DNA of 64,000 nt from Glacieibacterium frigidum (GCF_007097155.1 NZ_VJWA01000001.1:186001-250000), one strand, 5' to 3'; shown: positions 1 through 9,025, counted from the first letter of the stretch. The notes: generated by a model not told the origin, from the letters alone. Numbers and translations are program-made.

Positions 1-350
1 GAATAGCCGTTGACGGTGAAATTGCCGACGCCGCGCAGGAAAAAGGTCTTGTTCGCGCCGCCCGCGTCCTGGACGGCGAGCGCGGGCACGATGCGATTGA
101 GGTCCGATGGCTGGGTGACGCCCTGGTTGAGCACCGTGTCGGCCGAGACGACGTCGATCGCGATGCCCGCGCGCTGCGCCGATTCCTCGCGGCGCTGGGC
201 GGTGACGACGATGTCGACGAGGCCCTCTTCCTCGGCGGCGGCGACCGCGACCGGCCCTGCAGCAGGCACTGCCTGATCCTGTGCCCACGCCGCGGGCGCC
301 GCGCTCAACAGCGCCAGACCCGTTCCCGCCAGCAGAATTCCCCGCATCAT
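1..350 (-). CDS. TonB-dependent receptor, N-terminal part (runs off window)
   Basis: About 116 codons are visible; the rest lies beyond base 1. The protein starts with a typical signal peptide (hydrophobic stretch ending A-W-A-Q-D), a low-complexity Ala/Glu linker, then D-I-V-V-T-A-Q-R-R, the usual start of the plug region in sphingomonad TBDRs. A plug segment follows with the FLRGVGN motif. Two adjacent ATGs (350 and 347) compete; a GGGGAGGG Shine-Dalgarno (SD) sequence sits directly upstream. It would be an outer-membrane importer powered by TonB. It is divergent from the LysR gene at 466, which may control it. The substrate cannot be told from the visible part. Confidence 0.85.
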   Translation of the reverse strand, partial: MMRGILLAGTGLALLSAAPAAWAQDQAVPAAGPVAVAAAEEEGLVDIVVTAQRREESAQRAGIAIDVVSADTVLNQGVTQPSDLNRIVPALAVQDAGGANKTFFLRGVGNFTVNGY

Positions 351-465
351 GCCCTCCCCAGACTATTTCGCTGCCGTTTCCCGGCTTGTCGGGACGCAGA
401 TCGCAGGCGGCTGGCTATCGGTCCAGTTTTTATAAATAATGCGGATCCACAAATGGGAGTGATGG
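351..465. promoter_or_regulatory. Divergent promoter region between TBDR and LysR gene
   Basis: This 115-bp gap separates two divergently transcribed genes, the usual place for a LysR-type binding site. It contains an AT-rich run, TATAAATAAT (431-440), which stands out against the GC-rich background and could be a -10 element for the LysR gene. A GGGAG SD sequence lies just before base 466. A short palindrome CCCG-N6-CGGG is visible near 380. No operator can be assigned with certainty. Confidence 0.35.
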
Positions 466-1368
466 ATGCGCCTCGATCGTTTCGATCTCAACCTGCTCGT
501 CGCGTTGCAGATGCTGCTCGAGGAGCGCAGCGTGACGGCAGCGGCGCAGCGTCTCAACATCACCCAGTCGGCGATGAGCGCGTCGTTGAAGCGCCTGCGC
601 GACGCGTTCCAGGACGAGCTTTTCGTGCTGCACGGGCGGACGATGGTGCCGACGCCGCGCGCCCTGACGCTGGCGCCCGAGATCGCCCGCGCCATCATCA
701 TGCTGCGCAGCCTGATCGCGTCGGCGGCGGGGTTCGATCCGAGGACGTCGGAGCGGCGCTTCCGCATCGCCGCGTCGGATTACATCACCACCGTCGTGAT
801 CGCGCCCCTGTCGCGCCATCTCGAGCGTGAGGCGCCGTCGATCCGCCTCGATATCTCGCTGCCCACCGACGAAACCTCGCAGCGCCTCGCGAAGGGCGAA
901 TTCGACCTGACGCTGACCCCCGAGGAGTTCGTCGACCCGCAGCATCCCACCGAACTGCTGTTCGAGGAACGCCATGTCGTCGCGGGCTGGGAGCGCAACC
1001 CGCTGCTCAACGCGCCGCTGACCATCGAGCAGTTCGTCGCCGCCGGCCATGTCGCGGTGCAGATCGTCGGCCGCAACACCTTCGTCGAGAACGTACTCGC
1101 GCATCGCGGCATCACGCGGCGGGTCGAGGTCATCTCGCCGTCGTTCATCCAAACGCCGTGGCTGCTGCCGGGCACGAACCGGATCGCGCTGATGCACGAA
1201 CGCCTCGCCCGATTGATGGCGCCGGGCCTGTTGCTGAAGATCGTCGAGGTGCCGTTCGACATCCCGCCGATGCAGGAGGTCGTGCAATATCACTCGACCC
1301 GCGCCCGCGACGAGGGGCTGTTGTGGCTGCGCACCCGGCTACGCGCCGTCGCCGCCGCCACGGCTTGA
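466..1368 (+). CDS. LysR-type transcriptional regulator (NodD/LinR/NahR subgroup)
   Basis: A 300-residue protein of normal LysR length. The N-terminus R-F-D-L-N-L-L-V followed by a winged HTH (about residues 5-65, with AAQRLNITQSAMS as recognition region) is characteristic of the NodD/NahR/LinR branch, whose members often respond to aromatic or chlorinated aromatic ligands. The rest is the periplasmic-binding-protein-like effector domain. The start is chosen for its GGGAG SD sequence. It is divergent from a TBDR and 50 bp upstream of an amidohydrolase in the same direction; either or both may be targets. The effector is unknown. Confidence 0.9.
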   Translation: MRLDRFDLNLLVALQMLLEERSVTAAAQRLNITQSAMSASLKRLRDAFQDELFVLHGRTMVPTPRALTLAPEIARAIIMLRSLIASAAGFDPRTSERRFRIAASDYITTVVIAPLSRHLEREAPSIRLDISLPTDETSQRLAKGEFDLTLTPEEFVDPQHPTELLFEERHVVAGWERNPLLNAPLTIEQFVAAGHVAVQIVGRNTFVENVLAHRGITRRVEVISPSFIQTPWLLPGTNRIALMHERLARLMAPGLLLKIVEVPFDIPPMQEVVQYHSTRARDEGLLWLRTRLRAVAAATA

Positions 1369-1418
1369 CAAGCGCCGCGCCGGCGATGCCCAAAGACCGG
1401 CAAGGGGAGGCCAAGTCC

Positions 1419-2456
1419 ATGCCATCGTTGACCATCAGCCGCCGCGCGTTCGTCATGGGCGGGGCCGCCGCGACGCTGGGCACGCACGTCCACGCGCAGA
1501 CGCCCGGGCCGGCGCCGGTCTTCACGACCAGCGCGATCGACGTCCACCACCACTTCCTGCCGCCCTTCTACAAGCCGCTGGCGAAGCCCTGGCTCGACAA
1601 GTTCGCGACCGGCGTCGCGGCGGTGCTGGCCTGGACGCCCGAGGCGTCGCTGGCGGCGATGGACGCCGCGCGCATCGACCGCGCCGTGCTGTCGATCTCG
1701 GCCCCCGGCGTGCATTTCGGCGACGCCGCGCAGGCACGGTCGCTGGCGCGCGACTGCAACGACTATGCCGCCGGCCTCGGCAAGGCGCACCCGGGCCGCT
1801 TCGACTTCTTCGCCGCGCTGCCGATGCCCGACGTCGACGGCGCGATCCGCGAGGCCGAGCGCGCGCTGGCGCTGCCGGGGGTTCGCGGCGTCGGGCTGTT
1901 GTCGAACTATGGCGGCCGCTACCTCGGCAGCCCCGAATTCGCGCCGCTGTTCGCCTGGCTGGGGCGGCGCGGCGCGGTCGTCTATGTCCACCCGACCGAT
2001 GCGCCGTGCTGCGCTGGGCTCGTCCCCGAAATGGCGACGCCGCTGATCGAGTTTCCGGTTGATACCGGGCGGACGATCGCCAGCCTGTTGTGGTCGGGGA
2101 CGCTGAACGCCCATCCGAACATCCGCTTCATCTTCTCGCACGGCGGGGGCATCCTGCCGATGGTCGCCGAGCGCGTCGCGGCGATGGGTTATGTGCGGCG
2201 CGATCTGCTGGCGAAGGTGCCGGGCGGACCGGTCGCGGCGCTGTCGCGGCTCTACGTCGACACCGCGAGCGTGACGACGCCCGGCGCCATGGCCGCGCTG
2301 GCGGCGTCGCTGCCCGCCGGCCAGATTCTGTACGGCACCGACTTCCCCTGGGGCGGCCTGGCGAGTTCGCGCGCTGCCCTCGCCAAGCTCGGCCTGTCGG
2401 CGCCGCAGCTTGCGGGAATCGAGTGCGCAAACGCCAGGGCTCTGCTCGCTCTATAG
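1419..2456 (+). CDS. Amidohydrolase-2 family protein (ACMSD-like) with Tat-type signal
   Basis: A 345-residue metal-dependent hydrolase or decarboxylase of the amidohydrolase 2 family (PF04909), which includes ACMSD and gamma-resorcylate decarboxylase. Visible motifs are the metal-binding I-D-V-H-H-H-F near residue 42, F-S-H-G-G-G later on, and Y-G-T-D-F-P near the C-terminus, where the Asp is a usual ligand. The N-terminus contains S-R-R-A-F-V followed by a hydrophobic segment and H-A-Q, suggesting Tat export. This start has an AAGGGGAGG SD sequence; an upstream extension in the same frame overlaps the LysR gene and is ignored. Hydrolysis or decarboxylation of a ring-derived acid is plausible, but the substrate is unknown. 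Confidence 0.85.
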   Translation: MPSLTISRRAFVMGGAAATLGTHVHAQTPGPAPVFTTSAIDVHHHFLPPFYKPLAKPWLDKFATGVAAVLAWTPEASLAAMDAARIDRAVLSISAPGVHFGDAAQARSLARDCNDYAAGLGKAHPGRFDFFAALPMPDVDGAIREAERALALPGVRGVGLLSNYGGRYLGSPEFAPLFAWLGRRGAVVYVHPTDAPCCAGLVPEMATPLIEFPVDTGRTIASLLWSGTLNAHPNIRFIFSHGGGILPMVAERVAAMGYVRRDLLAKVPGGPVAALSRLYVDTASVTTPGAMAALAASLPAGQILYGTDFPWGGLASSRAALAKLGLSAPQLAGIECANARALLAL

Positions 2457-2620
2457 GGCCTGATCGACGCGCTCGCCGGGCCGGCATGGTCCGGTTTGCC
2501 GCACCCCGTTTCCCTTGCCCGTCCTTCCCAAAAGACTTATCATCATGTCTGCGAAACTTTCGTTCATGTGAAACCGCCGATCAACGGTGGTCGCAGCGCG
2601 TATCGATTTGGGAGGATGCG

Positions 2621-2671
2621 GTGACCGACGACGCGCGGATCTTGCGAACCGGTTCGAGCCGCGGCGCATGA
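2621..2671 (+). CDS. Possible 16-codon leader peptide
   Basis: A GTG codon 5 nt after a strong GGAGG (2611-2615) opens a 16-codon frame. Its TGA overlaps the ATG of the downstream MetE-like gene as ATGA. The downstream gene has no good SD sequence of its own, so this short frame could couple its translation. The peptide has no recognisable features and no codon bias to judge. It may be only a chance frame after a misplaced SD sequence. Confidence 0.25.
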   Translation: MTDDARILRTGSSRGA

Positions 2672-3801
2672 CGGTGATCGCAACCACGCATGTCGGCAGC
2701 CTGCCGCGCGGCCCCGAACTCACGCCACTGCTGCTCGCGCGCGACGCCGGCGAACCCTATGATCCCGCGGCCTTCGACACGCTCGTCCAGTCGGCGGTCG
2801 ATGCGGCCGTCGCGGCGCAGGTCGCGGCCGGCGTAACCGTCGTCAGCGACGGCGAACTCGGCAAGGTCGGTTATTCGACCTATATCATCGAGCGGCTCGA
2901 AGGCTTCGGCGGCAACAGCGCGCGCAAGCCCGCGCTCGACCTCGCACCCTTGCCCGAGCTGCGCCAGAAGCTCGCCGCGATCATGGGCGCGCAGGAGTTC
3001 ACGCGAGCCGTCTGCATCGCCCCCGTCAAGCTACGCACACTCGAGCCGCTCCACGACGACATCCGGCGCTTCAAGGGCGCGCTCGACCGCCATGGCAACG
3101 GCACCCGCGCCTTCCTCAATGCGGCATCGCCAGGTTTGATCACGGCGTTCCAGCCCAACGCCTTCTATCCGAGCCACGACGCCTATCTGGCGGCGCTCGT
3201 CGATGCGATGCGGCCCGAGTACGAGGCGACCGCCGCGGCGGGTTTCGAGGTCCAGCTCGACTGCCCCGACCTCGCGATGTCGCGCCACACCGGCTATCAG
3301 GACATGGACGAGGCCGAATTCCTCCGCACCATCGCCGCCAACGTCGAGGCGCTGAATGCGGCGACCGCGAACATCGCGCCGGAAGCGATGCGGATGCACA
3401 TCTGCTGGGGCAATTACGAAGGGCCGCACACCCACGACATCCCGCTTGAGCGGATCATCGACATCATCCTGCGCGCCCGCCCCGCGACGATCCTGTTCGA
3501 GGCGGCCAACCCGCGCCACGAGCATGAATGGACGATCTGGCGCGACGCTAAGCTGCCGGACGACAAGATTCTCGCGCCCGGGCTGATCGACACCTGCTCG
3601 AACTATGTCGAGCATCCCGAGCTGATCGCGCAGCGCATCGAGCGGTTCACCGCGATCGTCGGCGCCGACCGTGTGGTCGCCAGCACCGACTGCGGCTTCG
3701 GCACCTTTGCGGGCTACGGCAAGATCGACCCGGCGGTGACGTGGATGAAGCTGCGCGCGCTGCGTGAGGGTGCCGACATTGCGGCGGCACGGCTGACTTG
3801 A
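2668..3801 (+). CDS. Cobalamin-independent methionine synthase-like methyltransferase (MetE C-domain family)
   Basis: A 377-residue protein matching only the C-terminal catalytic half of MetE, as in the MetE/UROD-like single-domain methyltransferases. The zinc site is complete: H244-x-C246 (M-H-I-C-W-G-N), E278 (L-F-E-A-A-N) and C342 (S-T-D-C-G-F-G). The N-terminus T-T-H-V-G-S-L-P-R is the family signature and fixes the start at this ATG. The lack of the MetE N-terminal domain argues against ordinary tri-glutamyl-THF-dependent methionine synthesis. A thiol methyl or alkyl transfer is more likely, but the substrate is unknown. Its stop overlaps the start of the TPP-enzyme gene (TTGA), so the two are co-translated and probably serve one pathway. 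Confidence 0.85.
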   Translation: MTVIATTHVGSLPRGPELTPLLLARDAGEPYDPAAFDTLVQSAVDAAVAAQVAAGVTVVSDGELGKVGYSTYIIERLEGFGGNSARKPALDLAPLPELRQKLAAIMGAQEFTRAVCIAPVKLRTLEPLHDDIRRFKGALDRHGNGTRAFLNAASPGLITAFQPNAFYPSHDAYLAALVDAMRPEYEATAAAGFEVQLDCPDLAMSRHTGYQDMDEAEFLRTIAANVEALNAATANIAPEAMRMHICWGNYEGPHTHDIPLERIIDIILRARPATILFEAANPRHEHEWTIWRDAKLPDDKILAPGLIDTCSNYVEHPELIAQRIERFTAIVGADRVVASTDCGFGTFAGYGKIDPAVTWMKLRALREGADIAAARLT

Positions 3802-5399
3802 CCGCGCACGGCCTGCAGGTCGAGCCGCTGGCGCGCGCCGAGGGGCCGACGGTGCGCGACGCGGTTATGGCGCTGCTCGCCGACCTGGGCATGACGACGA
3901 TCTTCGGCAATCCGGGGTCGACCGAGCTGCCGATGTTCCGCGATCTGCCGGCGGGGTTCCGCTACATTCTCGGCCTGCAGGAATCGATCGTGCTCGGCAT
4001 GGCCGACGGCTTCGCGCAGGCGAGTGGGCGCGCGGCGCTGGTCAATCTGCACAGCTCGGCCGGCGTCGGCCATGCGATGGGCAATCTGTTCACCGCCTAT
4101 CGCAACGGCACGCCGCTCGTCGTTACCGCGGGGCAGCAGGCGCGCTCGATCCTGCCGCACGCGCCCTTCCTCTACGCCGAACGCGCCACCGAGCTGCCGC
4201 AGCCCTTCGTCAAATGGGCCGTCGAGCCGGCGCGTGCCGAGGACGTGCGGCTGGCGATCGCGCGGGCTTGGCACATCGCGATGCAGGCGCCGCGCGGGCC
4301 GGCCTTCGTGTCGATCCCGATCGACGACTGGGAGCGGCCGTGCGGCGTCCACGTCCCGGCGCGGGTCGCCGGCCGTACGGCACCCGATCCCGCAGCGATC
4401 GACGAGCTGGTGGCGCTGCTCGACGCGGGCGCGCGGCCCGTCATCGTGGCGGGCGCGGGCGTCGCCAACAACGGCGCACGCGCGCAGCTGGTGGCGCTCG
4501 CCGAGCGGCTCGGCGCGGGCGTCTGGGTCGCGCCGATGGCCGCGCGCAATCCGTTTCCCGAGGACCATGCGCTGTTCCGCGGCTTCCTGCCGGCTTCGCG
4601 CGAGGCGATCGTCCGCGCGCTCGGCGATGCCGACTGCGTGCTGGTGCTCGGCGCGCCGGCGTTCACCTTTCACGTCGAGGGCAGGGGGCCGTTCGTCCCC
4701 GACGGCGCGACGCTGGTCCAGATCGGCGACGACCCCGCGGTCGCGGCGCGCATGCCGCAGGGACTCGCGATCGTCGGCGACGTCGCTCTGGCGCTCGACG
4801 CGCTGCTCGGGCGTATCCGCCTGCGCGAACGGCGGCCGATGCCGGTGCGCGACGTACCCCCGCCCGCCGCCGACCGGCTGACCGACGCGCTGCTGATGGC
4901 GCGCCTCGCGGCACTGCGCCCGGCGGGCATCGCCATCGTCGAGGAAGCGCCGAGCACCCGCGGGCCGCTGCACGACCATTTCCCGATCCGCGCCGGCGAC
5001 GAGTTCCACACCTGCGCCAGCGGCGGCCTGGGTCACGGCCTGCCCGCCGCGGTCGGGGTCGCTCTCGCGCGGCCGGAGCGACCAGTGCTGTGCCTGCTCG
5101 GCGACGGGTCGGCGATGTACGCGGTGCAGGGCCTGTGGTCGGCGGTGCAGCACGCCGCCGACGTGCGCTTCGTCGTCGTCAACAACGGCGGCTATGTCGC
5201 GCTCGACCATTTCGCCGCGCTGTTCGGGATCGAGGCGGTCGGCAGCAAGCTGCCCGGCATCGATTTCGTCGGCCTCGCGACCAGCCAGGGCATGGCGGCC
5301 GAGCGCGTCGAAACCGTCACCGGCCTCGACGCCGCGATCCGCCGCCTGTTCGACCTGCCCGGCCCGCGCCTGCTCGAAGTCATCGTTCAACCGCAATGA
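3798..5399 (+). CDS. mdlC: ThDP-dependent decarboxylase, benzoylformate decarboxylase-like
   Basis: A 533-residue thiamine-diphosphate enzyme. The catalytic residues of Pseudomonas putida benzoylformate decarboxylase are all matched with a constant offset of 15: S41 (FGNPGS), E62 (L-Q-E-S) and H85 (N-L-H-S). A histidine at 292 fits the fourth (H281). A C-terminal ThDP-binding G-D-G-S-A-M...N-N-G-G-Y is present. It should decarboxylate an aromatic or branched 2-keto acid to the aldehyde. The proposed TTG start overlaps the upstream TGA as TTGA; a GTG 18 codons further in is an alternative. The symbol reflects family likeness; no mandelate dehydrogenase or benzaldehyde dehydrogenase is in the window, so the substrate may differ. 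Confidence 0.82.
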   Translation: MTAHGLQVEPLARAEGPTVRDAVMALLADLGMTTIFGNPGSTELPMFRDLPAGFRYILGLQESIVLGMADGFAQASGRAALVNLHSSAGVGHAMGNLFTAYRNGTPLVVTAGQQARSILPHAPFLYAERATELPQPFVKWAVEPARAEDVRLAIARAWHIAMQAPRGPAFVSIPIDDWERPCGVHVPARVAGRTAPDPAAIDELVALLDAGARPVIVAGAGVANNGARAQLVALAERLGAGVWVAPMAARNPFPEDHALFRGFLPASREAIVRALGDADCVLVLGAPAFTFHVEGRGPFVPDGATLVQIGDDPAVAARMPQGLAIVGDVALALDALLGRIRLRERRPMPVRDVPPPAADRLTDALLMARLAALRPAGIAIVEEAPSTRGPLHDHFPIRAGDEFHTCASGGLGHGLPAAVGVALARPERPVLCLLGDGSAMYAVQGLWSAVQHAADVRFVVVNNGGYVALDHFAALFGIEAVGSKLPGIDFVGLATSQGMAAERVETVTGLDAAIRRLFDLPGPRLLEVIVQPQ

Positions 5400-5440
5400 T
5401 CGAACCGGGCGCAAGACCCGGCTACCTCAGGGAGAGACCC

Positions 5441-7882
5441 ATGAAGACCATCCTGTTCACCGCCGCCCTGCTCGCGACGACGAGCGCCCTTGCGCAGGCC
5501 CCGGCCCCCGCCGCCGAGACCGGTCCGACACCGGGCGCAGGCGTGCCCGTCGCGGCCGCCGAGACCGAGACCGACGCCGGCGACATCGTCGTCACCGCGC
5601 AGAAGCGCCGCCAGTCGCTGCAGGACGTCGCGGCGGCGGTCAGCGCGCTGGGTGCCGACCGCTTGCAGGCGGCGCAGGTGAACAACCTCCAGGACCTCCA
5701 GACGCTCGTCCCCGCGGTCAATTTCGGCAGCGACTTCAACCAGGCGAAGATCTTCATCCGCGGCGTCGGCGCCAACACCTCGACGACGGGCAGCGCGACC
5801 GGCGTCGCACTCCACGTCGACGGCGCCTACGTCGCGCGGGCCGAGGCGCAGCTGACCTCGCTGTTCGACCTCGAGCGTGTCGAGGTTCTGCGCGGGCCGC
5901 AGGGCGCGCTGTACGGCCGCAACGCCGTCGGCGGATCGATCAATTTGATCACCGCCAAGCCGACCGACGAGTTCCAGGGCTATGCCCGGCTGACCTACGG
6001 CAATTACAACGCGCTGCAGGGCGAGGTTGCGGTCGGCGGACCGATCGCGCCGGGGATCAGCTTCCGCGTCGCCGCGAAGACCGAGGATCGCGACGGCTTC
6101 GGCGAGAACCCGGTCAACGGCAGCGACATCGACAATCTCAACCGCCGCATGATTCGCGGTCAGCTGCTGTTCGACCTCGGCACGCGCACCTCGCTGCTGC
6201 TCAGCGGCGAGTATTTCCGCCAGGACGATGCGTCGGGGGCGATCCACTTCCGCCGCGCCTCCTACCCCGGCGTCGCGCGCCTCGCCTCGCTCGGGGTCGG
6301 CGGGTACGCGACCGAGCCGCGCGACCTCGCGACCGAGTCCGATCCGGGTACCAAGACCGATTCCTACGCCTTCACCGGCACCTTCTCGACCGAACTGACC
6401 GACACGCTGAGCATCACCAACATCGCCAGCTATCGGCGCTTCAAGTCGGCGCTGTTCCAGGATCTCGACCTGTCGGCGGTGATCAACAGCCTCGCGACCA
6501 CCGGCCAGGCGACGACGGTGCAGGAGCGGCGCATCGATTCGAAGCAGTTCAGCAACGAATTCCAGCTCAACTACAACTCCGACCTGATGAACGCCGTGCT
6601 CGGGCTCTATTATTTCAACGAGCGTCAGCGGCCGCGCGACACGGTGGGCCTGAGCAATCGCAACGGCCAGGCGAGCAACATCGGCGTGCTGCAGGCCGCC
6701 GGAGTCAACCTCGACACCGCGTACGAGCTGTGCGGCTATGGACCCGGCACGGTGACCGGCGGTTCGACGATCATCGCCCCTAAGCGGGTCTGCACCCGCT
6801 CCAACCTCGGCGACCGGACCTATGCGGTGTTCGGCCAGACCGAGATCAAGCTGGGGGCACTCAGCGACGCGCTGTCGGGCTTCACGATCAAGTTGGGCGG
6901 CCGCTATTCGAGCGAGCGCGTCACGTCGGAAAATCCGGCGATCATCATCACGCGCAACGGCCTGGGCCCGGTCGTCCAGTTCACCGCCGAAGGCACGCGC
7001 CGCGAGCGGACGTTCAAGGATTTCACCCCGACCGCCGGCCTCGAATGGCAGCCCAATCGCGACCTGCTGCTGTATTACACCTATTCGGAGGGCTTCAAGG
7101 CGGGGTCGCCCGAGAACGCCGCGGGCAGCACGACGATCGTCGATCCCGAGACGATCAAGAACCACGAGGTCGGCATCAAGGCGAGCGTCACGCCGTGGCT
7201 GACGATGAACCTCGCAGGCTACAGCTACAAGCTCGACGGGCTGCAGCTCAACAAGACGATCCCCGGCGGCCCGACGGGCTATCAGACGATCTTCCAGAAC
7301 GCCGCGAAGACCAAGGCCAAGGGCTTCGAGCTCGAGGCCAATGCGCGCCCCGTCGACGGGCTGACGCTGACCGGCGCGGTGTCGTACACCGACTCGCAGT
7401 TCGTCGATTACCTGACGCTCGACCCGCTGAACCCGGCGAACGTCACCGGCGGCACGCCGTACAACGCCGTCACCAACCCCGATCCGACGGCGTTCGGCGC
7501 ACCTGGCGGCGGTAACATCCAGCTGGCGGGCAATCCGACGCGCAACAGCCCGCGCTGGGCCTACAACGTCCATGCCGCGTACGAGATCGCGACGCCGGGG
7601 CTGGGCGGCTCGCTGACCCCGTCGATCGACGTGTCGTACAAGGGCAAGACCTATTTCAGCGAGTTCAAGCGCGATATCGAGGCGAGCGAGTCCTACACGA
7701 TGGTCGATGCGTCGCTGACCTATGCGATGGAGGGCGACCGGGTGACCGTGCAGGCGTGGGTCAAGAACCTCGGCGACACCTTCCGCCCCGCCAGCACCTT
7801 TGCGCTTGCCACCGGGCGCCTGATCGGGGTGATCTACCTGCCGCCGCGCACCTTCGGCGCGACGCTGGGGTATCGTTTCTGA
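5441..7882 (+). CDS. TonB-dependent receptor
   Basis: An 813-residue outer-membrane receptor. A signal peptide (residues 1-19, ending A-L-A-Q) is followed by a Pro/Ala/Glu linker, then D-I-V-V-T-A-Q-K-R. A plug domain follows with the I-R-G-V-G-A-N and V-E-V-L-R-G-P-Q-G motifs, then a 22-stranded-type barrel ending G-A-T-L-G-Y-R-F with the expected terminal Phe. The ATG has a GGGAGAG SD sequence. It lies 41 bp after the TPP-enzyme gene and 10 bp before the SnoaL-like gene, so it probably imports the substrate of that pathway. The ligand is unknown; aromatic or plant-derived compounds are typical for this subgroup. Confidence 0.92.
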   Translation: MKTILFTAALLATTSALAQAPAPAAETGPTPGAGVPVAAAETETDAGDIVVTAQKRRQSLQDVAAAVSALGADRLQAAQVNNLQDLQTLVPAVNFGSDFNQAKIFIRGVGANTSTTGSATGVALHVDGAYVARAEAQLTSLFDLERVEVLRGPQGALYGRNAVGGSINLITAKPTDEFQGYARLTYGNYNALQGEVAVGGPIAPGISFRVAAKTEDRDGFGENPVNGSDIDNLNRRMIRGQLLFDLGTRTSLLLSGEYFRQDDASGAIHFRRASYPGVARLASLGVGGYATEPRDLATESDPGTKTDSYAFTGTFSTELTDTLSITNIASYRRFKSALFQDLDLSAVINSLATTGQATTVQERRIDSKQFSNEFQLNYNSDLMNAVLGLYYFNERQRPRDTVGLSNRNGQASNIGVLQAAGVNLDTAYELCGYGPGTVTGGSTIIAPKRVCTRSNLGDRTYAVFGQTEIKLGALSDALSGFTIKLGGRYSSERVTSENPAIIITRNGLGPVVQFTAEGTRRERTFKDFTPTAGLEWQPNRDLLLYYTYSEGFKAGSPENAAGSTTIVDPETIKNHEVGIKASVTPWLTMNLAGYSYKLDGLQLNKTIPGGPTGYQTIFQNAAKTKAKGFELEANARPVDGLTLTGAVSYTDSQFVDYLTLDPLNPANVTGGTPYNAVTNPDPTAFGAPGGGNIQLAGNPTRNSPRWAYNVHAAYEIATPGLGGSLTPSIDVSYKGKTYFSEFKRDIEASESYTMVDASLTYAMEGDRVTVQAWVKNLGDTFRPASTFALATGRLIGVIYLPPRTFGATLGYRF

Positions 7883-7892
7883 TGGGAGCCGC

Positions 7893-8288
7893 ATGACCGA
7901 CGACGAGCGCCGCGCCGCCGAGGCCGACTGTGCGCGGCTGATCGCGGCCTATGCCAACAGGATCGACGCCGGCGACTGGGCGGCGGTCGCGGCACTCTAT
8001 GCTGAGGACGGGGCGATGATCCGGCCGACCGCGCCCGACGTGCGGATCGAAGGCCGTGCGGCGATCCTCGCGGCGCTGCAGGGCCGCCCGCCGCGCGTCA
8101 CCCGCCACGTCTGCGCGAATGTCGTGGTAGACGTGGAGAGTGCGACGGCGGCGCGCGGCGAGAGTGCGATGCTGCTGTTCACCGGCACCGGCCCGCCGCT
8201 CGTCGGCTCGTTCCACGACCGCTTCGTGGCGACGCCCGACGGCTGGCGCTTCGCCGAGCGCCGCGGGTCGATCGTCTTCGCGCCATGA
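7893..8288 (+). CDS. SnoaL-like / NTF2-fold protein
   Basis: A 131-residue protein of the SnoaL/NTF2-like superfamily (cone-shaped alpha+beta barrel). The helical N-terminus A-D-C-A-R-L-I-A-A-Y, the W-A-A-V-A-A-L-Y-A-E-D-G segment and the final beta hairpin (D-G-W-R-F-A-E-R-R) are the usual signature. Such proteins act as small isomerases, hydratases or dehydratases, or as ligand-binding domains. It has a GGGAG SD sequence, and its stop overlaps the IclR start as ATGA, so it is translated with its neighbours. The specific reaction cannot be told. Confidence 0.8.
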   Translation: MTDDERRAAEADCARLIAAYANRIDAGDWAAVAALYAEDGAMIRPTAPDVRIEGRAAILAALQGRPPRVTRHVCANVVVDVESATAARGESAMLLFTGTGPPLVGSFHDRFVATPDGWRFAERRGSIVFAP

Positions 8289-9025
8289 GCGACGCGCCGC
8301 CCGTCAAGTCGGCGACGCGGACGCTCGACATCATCGAATACGTCGTGTCGCGCGGCCGGCCGCTGGTCGCGCAGGAGATTTCGGAGGCGCTCGGCATTCC
8401 GGTCTCCAGCCTGTCGTACCTGCTCGGCACGCTCGTCGAGCGCGAATATCTGTCGCGTACCGGGCGGCGCTATGCGAGCGGTCCCGGGCTCGCGCGGCTG
8501 CAGGCGCAGACCCCGGTGTTCAGCCTCGCGGAGACCGTCGCGCCACTGGTGCGGACGCTGCGCATCCAGCTGAACGAGACCGCGTCCTTCTTCGTCCGCC
8601 ACGGCTGGGAGGTCGAGGCGCTCGCCACCGAGACCAGCGAGCAGGCGCTGCGCTATGCCGTGCGGACGGGGTCGCGCGCCGCGCTGCACGGCTTCTCGGC
8701 GGGCAAGGCGCTGCTGGCTGCGATGAGCGACCCCGAAGTCGACGCCTATCTCGCGGGCAGCGAGCGCGTCGCCTTCACCGGCTCGACCATCACCGGCGCG
8801 GACGGCCTGCGCGCCGAGATCGAGCAGGTCCGCCGCACAGGCCTCGCATACACCCGCGAGGAGCATACGCCGGGCATCATCGGCATGGGCCGCGCGGCGC
8901 GCATCGACGACGAGGTCGTGGGTGCGTTCAGCGTCGCGATCCCCGCGGTGCGCTTCGACGCGGCGGTCGAGCGCCGCGCCACCGACCTGCTGACGCGCGC
9001 CGCCGACCTGCTCGGGTCGGGCTGA
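8285..9025 (+). CDS. IclR family transcriptional regulator
   Basis: A 246-residue IclR-type regulator. The N-terminal winged HTH is at about residues 5-70 (S-A-T-R-T-L-D-I-I-E-Y and S-S-L-S-Y-L-L). The C-terminal effector domain is at about 75-245, with G-R-A-A-L-H-G-F-S-A-G-K-A-L-L and Y-T-R-E-E-H-T-P-G-I as family motifs. It is the last gene of the block starting at the MetE-like gene, so it probably autoregulates that block. It could also act on the convergent demethylase region. IclR proteins commonly control aromatic catabolism. The start is fixed by the ATGA overlap. Confidence 0.88.
   Translation: MSDAPPVKSATRTLDIIEYVVSRGRPLVAQEISEALGIPVSSLSYLLGTLVEREYLSRTGRRYASGPGLARLQAQTPVFSLAETVAPLVRTLRIQLNETASFFVRHGWEVEALATETSEQALRYAVRTGSRAALHGFSAGKALLAAMSDPEVDAYLAGSERVAFTGSTITGADGLRAEIEQVRRTGLAYTREEHTPGIIGMGRAARIDDEVVGAFSVAIPAVRFDAAVERRATDLLTRAADLLGSG

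Noticed and set aside
2668-3801. Ordinary methionine synthase MetE
   Set aside because: The N-terminal half of MetE, needed for polyglutamyl folate binding, is missing and the gene is coupled to a TPP decarboxylase.
430-8288. Long open frames antisense to the LysR, TPP-enzyme and TBDR genes (up to 835 codons)
   Set aside because: They lie opposite genes with clear family motifs, have Arg/Asp/His-rich composition typical of GC-rich shadow frames, and show no domain or start signal.
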